Under the pieces are notes generated by a model. That model saw only the letters and a list, made by a program, of their open reading frames with translations, was not told where the DNA came from and did not search any database. Shown here in pieces: positions 44,403-51,955 of a stretch of 64,000 bases of DNA (within the stretch, counting starts at the first letter, position 1; every line of letters begins with the position of its first letter). Origin of the DNA: Aquamicrobium sp. LC103. GTDB taxonomy: Bacteria > Pseudomonadota > Alphaproteobacteria > Rhizobiales > Rhizobiaceae. Location of the stretch: NCBI RefSeq assembly GCF_001014615.2, contig NZ_LBCQ02000016.1, forward strand, positions 1 to 64,000, read 5' to 3'. The position numbers and the translations under genes are program-made.

Positions 44403-45290
44403 ATGGCGCTTCTCGACATCAGGAACCTCAATCTCGCCATGCGCAGCTATGAGGGCGAGACGCAGATATTGCACGGCATCGATCTCGTCATCGAGCGGGG
44501 CGAAATCTGGGGCATGGTCGGCGAGACGGGCTCGGGCAAATCCCTGACGGGACTTTCGATCTCCCGGCTCATCCCGACCCCGCCCGGCCGCTACCTCGCC
44601 GGCTCGATCGAATTCCAGGGCACGGACGTTCTGAAGGCCGCCGAACGTGACATGCGGCGCCTGCGCGGCAGGCATATCGGCACGATTTTCCAGGACCCCA
44701 CGACCAATCTCAATCCGGTCTTCCGGATCGGCACGCAGATCGTGGACGTCGCGCTGCATGCCGGTCATGCCGACCCTACCGTGCTCGGCCTTTCGGCCGG
44801 TGCTTCGCGTCGCGAATTCAAGCGAGCCGCGCGAGAGAAGGCGATCGAGATGCTCGACAAGGTGGGCATACCGAAGGCAGCCGAGCGTATCGACGACTAT
44901 CCCCACCAGTTTTCCGGCGGCATGCGCCAGCGCGTGCTGATCGCCATGGCGATGATCGGCAAGCCGGACCTCTTGATCGCCGACGAGCCGACGACGGCAC
45001 TGGACGTCTCGGTGCAGGCGCAGATCCTGCGCCTGATCCACGACCTGGTCGCCGAGCGCAATATCGGCGTGCTGCTCATCACTCACAATCTCGGCGTGGT
45101 CGCCCAGATATGCACGCATGTGGCGGTCATGCATCGCGGCCGCATCCTCGAATCCGGCAAGGTCGGCGACGTCCTCAAGCGGCCCGCCCACGTTTACACC
45201 CAGGCGCTTCTGAATTCCGTGCCGACCGTCCACACCAAGCGCGGCGAGCTGCGCGGCCTCAGCGGCCTGACGCCGGAGAGCTTCGCATGA
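44403..45290 (+). CDS. peptide-type ABC transporter ATP-binding protein, DppD-like
   Basis: The product is 295 residues. Walker A is '[14 protein letters not shown]' near residue 40, the Q-loop '[13 protein letters not shown]', the signature '[14 protein letters not shown]' and Walker B '[14 protein letters not shown]'. The C-terminal oligopeptide-type extension lacks the usual run of Cys residues that binds a 4Fe-4S cluster in some DppD proteins. It overlaps the second ATPase gene by ATGA. Confidence 0.92.
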   Translation: MALLDIRNLNLAMRSYEGETQILHGIDLVIERGEIWGMVGETGSGKSLTGLSISRLIPTPPGRYLAGSIEFQGTDVLKAAERDMRRLRGRHIGTIFQDPTTNLNPVFRIGTQIVDVALHAGHADPTVLGLSAGASRREFKRAAREKAIEMLDKVGIPKAAERIDDYPHQFSGGMRQRVLIAMAMIGKPDLLIADEPTTALDVSVQAQILRLIHDLVAERNIGVLLITHNLGVVAQICTHVAVMHRGRILESGKVGDVLKRPAHVYTQALLNSVPTVHTKRGELRGLSGLTPESFA

Positions 45291-46126
45291 GCCTCGTCAT
45301 CGAAAACGTGACAAAGACCTTTCCGGGGCAGCGACAGGGACTGTTCGGCCGTGGCGACAGCTTCACCGCGCTCGACGACGTCAGCCTGCGCGTGGCGAAG
45401 GGCGCGAGCTTCGGCCTCGTCGGTGAATCCGGCTCCGGCAAGACGACGCTGACCCGTTGCATCCTGCGGCTCGAAAGCCTGACCTCCGGCCGCATATTGT
45501 TCGACGGCGCCGACGTACACGCGTTGGCGTCCGCCGAAATGCGTCGGCTGCGCTCCCGGCTCCAGATCGTCTTCCAGGATCCCTATGCCTCGCTCGATCC
45601 GCGCATGACGATCCACGACATCGTCGCCGAGCCGCTGGTCATCCATCGAGACGTGGTGAAAATGACGGAGCGCCAGCGCACCGAGCGGGTGGCCGAGCTT
45701 TTGCTGCAGGTCGGGCTCGGCACGCAGCACCTCTTCCGCTATCCGCACGAGTTTTCCGGCGGCCAGCGCCAGCGCATCGGCATCGCCCGCGCGCTCGCGG
45801 TGCGTCCGGAATTCCTCATACTGGACGAGCCGACCTCCGCGCTCGACGTCTCGGTGCAGGCCGAGGTGCTGAATCTCCTCCATCGGCTGCAGGTCGAGCT
45901 CGGGCTGACCTATTTCTTCATCAGCCACGATCTCGGGGTCATCCGCTACATTTGCGACGATGTCGCGGTGATCTATCGCGGCAAGCTGGTCGAACAAGGC
46001 CCGGTGGCTGAGATATTCGACCGGCCGCAAAACGACTATACACGTATGCTGCTTAACGCGATGCCGGACCCCGATCCGGACCGCTCGCCGTTCCGCCGGC
46101 CGGCGGAGGCCGGGGTTGGAGCATGA
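45287..46126 (+). CDS. peptide-type ABC transporter ATP-binding protein, DppF-like
   Basis: The protein is 279 residues with Walker A 'GESGSGKTTLTRCI', Q-loop 'VFQDPYASLDPRM', signature 'FSGGQRQRIGIARAL' and Walker B 'FLILDEPTSALDVS'. It completes a five-gene Dpp/Opp-type importer (binding protein, two permeases, two ATPases). The amidohydrolase gene starts 14 bp downstream. Confidence 0.93.
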   Translation: MSLVIENVTKTFPGQRQGLFGRGDSFTALDDVSLRVAKGASFGLVGESGSGKTTLTRCILRLESLTSGRILFDGADVHALASAEMRRLRSRLQIVFQDPYASLDPRMTIHDIVAEPLVIHRDVVKMTERQRTERVAELLLQVGLGTQHLFRYPHEFSGGQRQRIGIARALAVRPEFLILDEPTSALDVSVQAEVLNLLHRLQVELGLTYFFISHDLGVIRYICDDVAVIYRGKLVEQGPVAEIFDRPQNDYTRMLLNAMPDPDPDRSPFRRPAEAGVGA

Positions 46127-46139
46127 TACGGAGAACAGA

Positions 46140-47318
46140 ATGACCCTTCACGAAGAACTGACGGCGATTGCCGAGGAAGCCAGGTCCTGGCGCCGCCAGA
46201 TCCATCAGTATCCCGAGCTTCTCTTCGACCTTCCAAGGACCGCGAAACTGGTGGCGGAGAAGCTCGAGGAGTTCGGCTGCGATGAAGTCGCTACCGGAAT
46301 CGCCAAGTCCGGCGTCGTCGGCGTCATCAGGGGGCGCCGGGGAGAAGGGCCGACGATCGCGCTGAGAGCCGACATGGACGCGCTGCCGATGTCGGAGCAG
46401 ACGAACCTTCCCCACGCCTCCAAGGTGGCTAACATGATGCATGCCTGCGGGCATGACGGCCATACCGCCATGCTGCTCGGCACCGCGAAGCATCTCGCCG
46501 CCTCGCGCGATTTCGCGGGCACCGTCGTGCTGGTGTTCCAGCCGGCGGAGGAGGGCGGCGCCGGCGGACGGATGATGATCGAGGAAGGCTTGCTCGAACG
46601 CTTCGGGATCGACGAAGTCTTCGGCATGCACAACGAACCCGGCCTCGCCGTCGGTTCATTCGCCACCCGTCCCGGCGCGATCATGGCGGCGGGCGACCGT
46701 TTCGTCGTGACGCTGAGAGGGCGAGGCGGCCATGCGGCAGCTCCGCATCTGGCGCGGGATCCGGTTCTCGCCGGCGCGCATCTGGTCACCGCGATCCAAT
46801 CCATCGCATCGCGTCATACCGATCCGTTCGATCCGGTGGTGGTTTCGGTCACCTATCTCGCCGGCGGCAGCGCGACCGCGCTCAACGTCATCCCCGCCGC
46901 TATCGAGATTGGCGGTACCATCCGCACCATCGCCACCGAAACCCGCAAGGCCGTGGAAGCGCGCTTTCGCGATATCGTGACGACGACCGCCAGGCTTTTC
47001 GAGGCTGAGGCGGAGATCGACTGGCGGCCGGGCTATCCGGTCACCTTCAACGACCCGGCGATGACCGGCGCGGCGATTGCCGCCGCGGCGTCGGTTGCCG
47101 GGGCCGAAAGGGTCGACGGGGATTATCCCTGCACGATGGGTTCGGAGGACTTCTCATACATGCTGCAAAAACGGCCCGGCGCGATCATCTGGCTCGGCAA
47201 TGGCGATTCCGCCGGTCTTCATCACCCTGCTTACGACTTCAACGACGACGCCATCATCCACGGCATTGGCTACTGGGCGGCGCTGGTCGATGCACGCCTG
47301 AACGACCGAGACGGCTGA
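46140..47318 (+). CDS. M20-family amidohydrolase (hippurate hydrolase/N-acyl-amino-acid amidohydrolase type)
   Basis: The product is 392 residues from ATG 46140 (ACGGAG upstream); an in-frame TTG at 46116 is less likely. Family motifs: 'WRRQIHQYPEL', 'LRADMDALPM', 'MHACGHDGHTAMLLG', 'FQPAEEGGAGG' and 'GSEDFSYML', supplying the dimetal ligands. Relatives remove acyl groups from hippurate, IAA conjugates or N-acetyl amino acids. It probably acts on the compound imported by the transporter or opened by the hydantoinase. Its last 49 bp overlap a convergent lipoprotein gene. Confidence 0.92.
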   Translation: MTLHEELTAIAEEARSWRRQIHQYPELLFDLPRTAKLVAEKLEEFGCDEVATGIAKSGVVGVIRGRRGEGPTIALRADMDALPMSEQTNLPHASKVANMMHACGHDGHTAMLLGTAKHLAASRDFAGTVVLVFQPAEEGGAGGRMMIEEGLLERFGIDEVFGMHNEPGLAVGSFATRPGAIMAAGDRFVVTLRGRGGHAAAPHLARDPVLAGAHLVTAIQSIASRHTDPFDPVVVSVTYLAGGSATALNVIPAAIEIGGTIRTIATETRKAVEARFRDIVTTTARLFEAEAEIDWRPGYPVTFNDPAMTGAAIAAAASVAGAERVDGDYPCTMGSEDFSYMLQKRPGAIIWLGNGDSAGLHHPAYDFNDDAIIHGIGYWAALVDARLNDRDG

Positions 47319-47662
47319 GCTCGGCTCTCAGGGCCGCCCGCTTCGCATTCCCGCCGCTCGATGGAATGGGTCATTGCATTGATCTTTCCCTTCGCGGCGA
47401 GCGCATCGGTTCTGCCGAGGCTTCTCAGATCCGGCGTCACACCGGCGAACACGGTGAGCGGTCGCCGTTCGCCGCGATCGGGCGGCAGGCGCGGATATTT
47501 TCTTCGAAGATCGTCACGCTGGCGCATCAGGTCGCGACACGGGACTTCGTCATAGACGAGCGACGACTGGACCTCCGCCTCCTCGGCTTGCGGAACGGTC
47601 TGGCATCCCGAAGCCACCAGGCCGATTGATATGATGGCCGATCTCCAGCATCCGACGGACAT
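47270..47662 (-). CDS. lipoprotein of unknown function, 130 residues
   Basis: The start at ATG 47662 has an excellent AAGGAGG 5 bases upstream. Residues 1-20 form a lipoprotein signal with lipobox VASGC and Cys20. The middle part is charged ('DLMRQRDDLRRKYPRL'), and Pro- and Arg-rich stretches follow. Its 3' end overlaps the convergent M20 gene by 49 bp, so the last 16 residues may be poorly conserved. I recognise no family. Confidence 0.55.
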   Translation of the reverse strand: MSVGCWRSAIISIGLVASGCQTVPQAEEAEVQSSLVYDEVPCRDLMRQRDDLRRKYPRLPPDRGERRPLTVFAGVTPDLRSLGRTDALAAKGKINAMTHSIERRECEAGGPESRAQPSRSFRRASTSAAQ

Positions 47663-47885
47663 TCTCGCCTCCTTCGCGCAGCCATTGCCCCACGAAGCCA
47701 CACTGGTTGCGTGGGCAGCCATCTTGATGCGCGTCGACTGTGACATTGCGATGGAATTGCGCCGTGGCCAGATCGGCTTTCCAGAATAGATGTGGATTGG
47801 CGGGTTGCCGGGAATCGTTATGCCTCATAGTCTTTCTGGCTCGAGCAAGGCGGATCTGCTCGACCATAAGAGGAGGCTAAATTAA

Positions 47886-49508
47886 ATGGACCGAATTTCT
47901 AGTGTCGCAGGCCTAGTTCTTCTTGCTGCGGCTGCTTCAAGTTCTGCATTGGCGCAAGGAGAAACGGAAGCGGTCAAGGCGGATATTATCATCGAGAACG
48001 GGTTTGTCTTCGATGGCACGGGGGCGCCATGGATGAAGGCGGATGTGGCGATCGCGGGAGAGCGGATCCTGGCGGTAGGTGAGTTGGAGGAGATGGAGGC
48101 GGATAGGCGCCTCGACGCGACCGGCCTTTACGTCTCGCCCGGGTTCATCGATGCCCATACGCACGCGGGTGTCGGCCTGGCCACCGCCGAGCTCTCTCAC
48201 GGAAAGCCGCTTCTGGCTCAAGGGCTCACCACTGTCATGGTGAACCCGGACGGGGGCGGGGAAGTTGATCTCGCCGCGCAGCGAAAAGCGTTTCTTACCA
48301 ATGGTATCGGCCCGAATATTGGCATGATGGTTCCGCACGGATCGGCCCGCAAGGAGGTGATGGGGGAAGAGGACAGCCACGCATCCCCCGAGCAGCTTGA
48401 ACGAATGAAGGATCTGGTTCGCGCCGGGATGGAAGAGGGAGCCTTTGGAATGTCGAGCGGGCTTTTCTATGCGCCCGGCTCGTTCGCCGACATTTCCGAG
48501 GTCGTCGAATTGGGAAAGGTGGTCGGGGAATATGGCGGCCTCTATACGAGTCACATTCGCGACGAAAGCGACTATACGATCGGCCTGATCGCCTCGGTGG
48601 ACGAGGTGATCAAGGTTGCCAGGGAAGCCGAGATTCCGGGCATCGTCACGCATGTCAAGGCGCTTGGCCCGCGCGTGTGGGGGTATTCTCAGGCCGTGAT
48701 CCAGCGCATCGAGCAGGCGCGCGCGGAGGGCGTGGAAATGTGGGCCGACCAATATCCCTATGACGCATCCGCCACGGGGCTTTCATCCGCTCTGGTCCCC
48801 CGTCCGGCGATGGCTGGCGGCACGAAGGCGATGCTCGAGCGTTTCGACGATGCGGACCAGATGGACGAGATGCGGCCGCAGATCGCCGAGAATCTCGAGC
48901 GGCGCGGCGGCGCCGACCGTATCCAGATCAGAACCTTCCCGCCTGATACCTCCCTCGAAGGAAAAAGGCTGAGCGAGATCGCGCAGGCGCGCGGACTGGA
49001 TCCGATCGAAACCACGATCGGAATGCTGAAGGAGGCGGATGGGGACGTCGGCATCGTCTCCTACAACATGCTCGACAAGGACATCGCCAATCTCATGCGG
49101 CAGCCTTGGCGAATGACGGCCTCCGATGGCGATCTCGTGCCGATGGGCGAGGGGGTTCCGCACCCGCGCAGCTACGGCACGTTCCCGAGAATGCTCGCCA
49201 AATATGCGCGCGACGAGGAGGTGGTGCCGCTGTCGACGGCCATCCATTCGATGACCGGCCTGCCGGCGACGGTGCATAGAATGAAGGATCGCGGTTTCAT
49301 ACGCGAGGGCATGATCGCCGATATCGCGGTGTTCGACCTCGAGAACCTGCGGGAGGTGGCGACATTCACCGACCCTCATCAGCTTTCGGAAGGGATCAGG
49401 TTCCTCGCCGTGAACGGAGAGCTGGCGATCGACGATGGCGAATTCACCGATGTCCTGAGCGGCAGGGTCCTGCACAGGAATGGCGAGGACCGGCTGCGGA
49501 CGCAGTGA
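47886..49508 (+). CDS. exported N-acyl-D-amino-acid deacylase/amidohydrolase
   Basis: The protein is 540 residues, longer than the usual 480-500 because of a Sec signal peptide (residues 1-23, cut near 'SALAQG'). The amidohydrolase fold is shown by 'PGFIDAHTHAGVGLA', 'YTSHIRDES', 'IVTHVKALGP', 'WADQYPYDASATGL' and 'SYGTFPRMLAKYA' with 'VHRMKDRGFIREGMIADIAVFD' in parts near the end. D-aminoacylases are normally cytoplasmic; export suggests processing of N-acyl-D-amino acids or related D-peptides in the periplasm. GAGGAGG lies 10 bases before the ATG. Confidence 0.87.
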   Translation: MDRISSVAGLVLLAAAASSSALAQGETEAVKADIIIENGFVFDGTGAPWMKADVAIAGERILAVGELEEMEADRRLDATGLYVSPGFIDAHTHAGVGLATAELSHGKPLLAQGLTTVMVNPDGGGEVDLAAQRKAFLTNGIGPNIGMMVPHGSARKEVMGEEDSHASPEQLERMKDLVRAGMEEGAFGMSSGLFYAPGSFADISEVVELGKVVGEYGGLYTSHIRDESDYTIGLIASVDEVIKVAREAEIPGIVTHVKALGPRVWGYSQAVIQRIEQARAEGVEMWADQYPYDASATGLSSALVPRPAMAGGTKAMLERFDDADQMDEMRPQIAENLERRGGADRIQIRTFPPDTSLEGKRLSEIAQARGLDPIETTIGMLKEADGDVGIVSYNMLDKDIANLMRQPWRMTASDGDLVPMGEGVPHPRSYGTFPRMLAKYARDEEVVPLSTAIHSMTGLPATVHRMKDRGFIREGMIADIAVFDLENLREVATFTDPHQLSEGIRFLAVNGELAIDDGEFTDVLSGRVLHRNGEDRLRTQ

Positions 49509-49522
49509 CGTTCCCGACTTCG

Positions 49523-49542
49523 GTGCCTGCTTTTGCCGGCAC
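49523..49542 (+). terminator. hairpin after the deacylase gene
   Basis: GTGCC (49523-49527) pairs with GGCAC (49538-49542), with a further GC/GC pair and a TTTT loop, 14 bp after the stop. A short stem; weak support. Confidence 0.35.
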
Positions 49543-49571
49543 TCACGTGCCGACCGGGATCCAGGCTTCGG

Positions 49572-49754
49572 CTAGTCGATCGAAGCCGTGGACTCCTCGT
49601 CAGGCCTCGTGGTCCATGGCGACGGGAACGAGCGGAGCTTGATGATCTCCGTTGCCGCCACCAAGACCATCTCCGCCAGATCGTCCTTGGTGAAGGATGC
49701 GGGATCCTTTGCCATCTGGAGCAATTCCTCCACTATGTCTTGCTCTTGGTCCAT
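49572..49754 (-). CDS. small acidic hypothetical protein, 60 residues
   Basis: The start at ATG 49754 has AAGGGGTGG upstream. The product is rich in Asp/Glu in its first 40 residues and predicted helical ('IVEELLQMAKDPASFT', 'LAEMVLVAATEIIKL'). No signal peptide or membrane segment. I recognise no family. The codon use looks like its neighbours, but it could be a chance frame. Confidence 0.4.
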   Translation of the reverse strand: MDQEQDIVEELLQMAKDPASFTKDDLAEMVLVAATEIIKLRSFPSPWTTRPDEESTASID

Positions 49755-49936
49755 CTCGCCACCCCTTGCCTGCCGATCGTGAAAGCTTCCCAGCGATCGG
49801 CGGGCGAACATAGCTGGCAAATAGCTGTGTTCGTTCGACAATTTGGAGGAGGGACATGTTCGCAAAAGGCAGTCGGCCTACGCACCGGCGCGATTGCGGC
49901 AAAGGGGGCGAAAAGCGGGCGGATATGTGAACAATG

Positions 49937-49959
49937 AAAAACCCCGGCCGAAGCCGGGG
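49937..49959 (-). terminator. intrinsic terminator of tctC
   Basis: Reading leftward, CCCCGGC and GCCGGGG (49959-49953 and 49948-49942) form a 7-bp stem with a TTCG loop, followed by five T residues (AAAAA at 49937-49941 on the plus strand). It lies 33 bp after the tctC stop. Confidence 0.8.
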
Positions 49960-49992
49960 TAAATACGTCGAATTCCGATGGTTTTCGCGCGA

Positions 49993-50973
49993 TCAGTTCA
50001 ACGTGATGCCCTCGGAGCGAATGATGTCCCCCCAGACCTTCATGTCGCGCTCGAGGATCGAGGTGACCGCCGTCGGCGCACCGGGATTGTTGGTCAGGCA
50101 TTCGGCTTCCATGCGTTCGCGGATGCCTGCGTCCTGAAGTGCTATGTTGAGCGCCTCGTTCAGCCGCGTGACGGTGTCGTCCGGGGTTCCGGTAGGAACC
50201 ATCAGCGAGTACCAGAAGGAACAGAGCAGGCCCGGATAGCCGGCTTCCACGACGGTCGGCGTGTCGGGCAGGCGCGCCATGCGGTCTGATGTCGTCACCG
50301 CAAGCATCTTCACCTCGCCGGACTTCTCATGCTCGATGAGAGAGGCGGGAGTGGAGAAGTTCAGGTCGTTCTGGCCGGCGAGCAGATCGAGGATCTGCGC
50401 GTTGTTGTTGCGATATGCGACCGGGGCCGAGGGAAGGCCGGTCGCCTTGCTGAAGAGGACGCCGAAGAGATGCGTGACGCTGCCGGGTCCAAGCGTGGCG
50501 TAGTGCAGAGGCTTGTTCCTCTCCTTCGCCCATTCGACGAGGCTCTTCATGTCGTCGACCGGGGCGGTCTTGGTGTTGACGGTGACGGTCAGCGGACCCT
50601 CGAGCATCATGCCGACGGGCTGGAAGTCCTCGATCTTGTAGGGAAGAGCCGAACGCAGGAGCGTGTTCAGCGGCAAGGTGCCGGTGGCGCCCACCAGGAC
50701 CATGGTCCCGTCCTTGGGGCCACGCGCCACGCTCTGGGTTGCCACGATGCCGTTGCCGCCGGGCTTGTCCTCCAATATCACCGTCTGCCCCAGGGTTTTC
50801 GACATGTTGTCGGCGATCATGCGGATGATGTTGTTCACGGCGCTGCCGCCCGCGTAGGGATAGACGATGCGGATGGTCTCGCCGGCGGCGCGGGCGATCG
50901 TCGGCATGGCGAGCGGCGCAAGTGCTCCCGCGGTCATCAATTTGAGCGCATTGCGCCTCGAAAGCTGAAACAT
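49993..50973 (-). CDS. tctC: tripartite tricarboxylate transporter substrate-binding protein (TctC/Bug family)
   Basis: The product is 326 residues with an RR-type signal ('LSRRNALKLMTAGALAPLA'). Bug-family landmarks are 'IRIVYPYAGGSAVNNIIRMIA' in parts, 'LGQTVILEDKPGGNG', 'AKSVARGPKDG'-type 'SVARGPKDGTMVLVG' and 'FGVLFSKATGLPSAPVAYRN' in parts. It captures a carboxylate in the periplasm for the TctA/TctB permease, which is encoded 8.5 kb away beyond the catabolic operon. Its promoter carries one of three palindromes at 51029-51046. Confidence 0.93.
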   Translation of the reverse strand: MFQLSRRNALKLMTAGALAPLAMPTIARAAGETIRIVYPYAGGSAVNNIIRMIADNMSKTLGQTVILEDKPGGNGIVATQSVARGPKDGTMVLVGATGTLPLNTLLRSALPYKIEDFQPVGMMLEGPLTVTVNTKTAPVDDMKSLVEWAKERNKPLHYATLGPGSVTHLFGVLFSKATGLPSAPVAYRNNNAQILDLLAGQNDLNFSTPASLIEHEKSGEVKMLAVTTSDRMARLPDTPTVVEAGYPGLLCSFWYSLMVPTGTPDDTVTRLNEALNIALQDAGIRERMEAECLTNNPGAPTAVTSILERDMKVWGDIIRSEGITLN

Positions 50974-51018
50974 GCTGGTACCTCCCTGAAGCTTGTTCTG
51001 TAGCTAAAACAGTTCGCT

Positions 51019-51047
51019 CTATAACTAGTGACTGTCCGGTCAGTCAA
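51019..51047 (-). promoter_or_regulatory. tctC promoter
   Basis: Reading leftward, TTGACT (51047-51042), a 17-base spacer and TTATAG (51024-51019) form a good sigma70-type promoter, about 45 bp before tctC. The palindrome at 51029-51046 covers the -35 and the spacer, an arrangement expected of a repressor. Confidence 0.65.
51029..51046. promoter_or_regulatory. TetR-type operator, copy 1
   Basis: TGACTGTCCGGTCAGTCA is an 18-bp palindrome with a single central mismatch pair type (T/A variation). It is identical in all 18 bases to the copy at 59345-59362. It lies inside the tctC promoter. Confidence 0.8.
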
Positions 51048-51108
51048 CAGCGTCCAAGGTCGATGATGTCAATTATTGGTTCTTGTCTGATCGAGAGTTG
51101 GCTGCTAG

Positions 51109-51126
51109 TGACTGACCGGTTGGTCA
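51109..51126. promoter_or_regulatory. TetR-type operator, copy 2
   Basis: TGACTGACCGGTTGGTCA is a variant of the same 18-bp palindrome, exactly 80 bp from copy 1. Both are preceded by CTAG. It lies 51 bp before the enoyl-CoA hydratase start, where a repressor would control the rightward operon. A weak TTGTCT (51083-51088) - 17 - TAGTGA promoter may lie just upstream. Confidence 0.75.
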
Positions 51127-51177
51127 GCATGACTCGGATCAACGCGACGGCATCAAGCGGAAGTGGAGGGACTAAGG

Positions 51178-51948
51178 ATGAGCGACGATTGCGTCAAATT
51201 GGAAGTGAGCGACCACATCGCTCTCGTTACACTCGACCGCCCGCCTGTCAACGCGCTCGACCGTCATATGCGGCGGCGGTTGATCGAGGTGTTCGATGAG
51301 ATTTCCGACCGCGAGGATATTCGCGTCGCGGTGCTCACCGGTGCCGGCAAGGTCTTCTGTGCCGGCGCCGATCTCAAGGACCGTCCGGATGCGGAGAGGA
51401 AGGGCGATTTTCTCGAGCACAATCGCGTCACCCGCGAGACGGCGAATTCGATCCGCGAGTGCGCCAAGCCGATCGTCGCCGCGGTGAACGGTCCGGCCCT
51501 TGGCGCGGGACTCGGTCTCATGGCCGCGTGCGATATCTTTTACGCCAGCGAGAACGCCGTCTTCGGCATGCCCGAGATCGATGTCGGTCTCGCAGGCGGC
51601 GCCTCGATGCTCAAGACGCTGTTCGGCCGTTCCACCTTGCGCCGGATGTTCATGACCGGAGTGCGCCTCAGTGCGGCGGAACTTCACCAGCGGTGTGTGA
51701 TCGAAGAGGTGACGTCGCCGGAGGATTTGCTGCCGACCGCGATGAAGACGGCCTCGCAGATCGCTTCCAAAAGCCCGATGGCCATCATTCACGCAAAGCA
51801 CGCGTGCAACATGGTCGACCTGATGCCGCAGCGGGATGCCTATCGTTTCGAGCAGAACATCACGATGACGCTTTCCAAGACGGAAGACGCGAAGGAAGCT
51901 CGCATGGCGTTTCTGGAAAAGCGCAAGCCCGTTTTCAAGGGGCGCTGA
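51178..51948 (+). CDS. enoyl-CoA hydratase/isomerase-family protein
   Basis: The product is 256 residues from ATG 51178 (GGAGGG upstream); an in-frame GTG at 51163 overlaps that site. The crotonase fold is shown by 'IALVTLDRPPVNALD', the oxyanion-hole segments 'FCAGADLKDR' and 'NGPALGAGLGLMAACD', and 'FGMPEIDVGLAGG'. It is the first gene of the rightward CoA operon, behind operator copy 2. It probably hydrates or isomerises an unsaturated acyl-CoA made by the two dehydrogenases. Confidence 0.93.
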   Translation: MSDDCVKLEVSDHIALVTLDRPPVNALDRHMRRRLIEVFDEISDREDIRVAVLTGAGKVFCAGADLKDRPDAERKGDFLEHNRVTRETANSIRECAKPIVAAVNGPALGAGLGLMAACDIFYASENAVFGMPEIDVGLAGGASMLKTLFGRSTLRRMFMTGVRLSAAELHQRCVIEEVTSPEDLLPTAMKTASQIASKSPMAIIHAKHACNMVDLMPQRDAYRFEQNITMTLSKTEDAKEARMAFLEKRKPVFKGR

Positions 51949-51955
51949 GCCTTTG

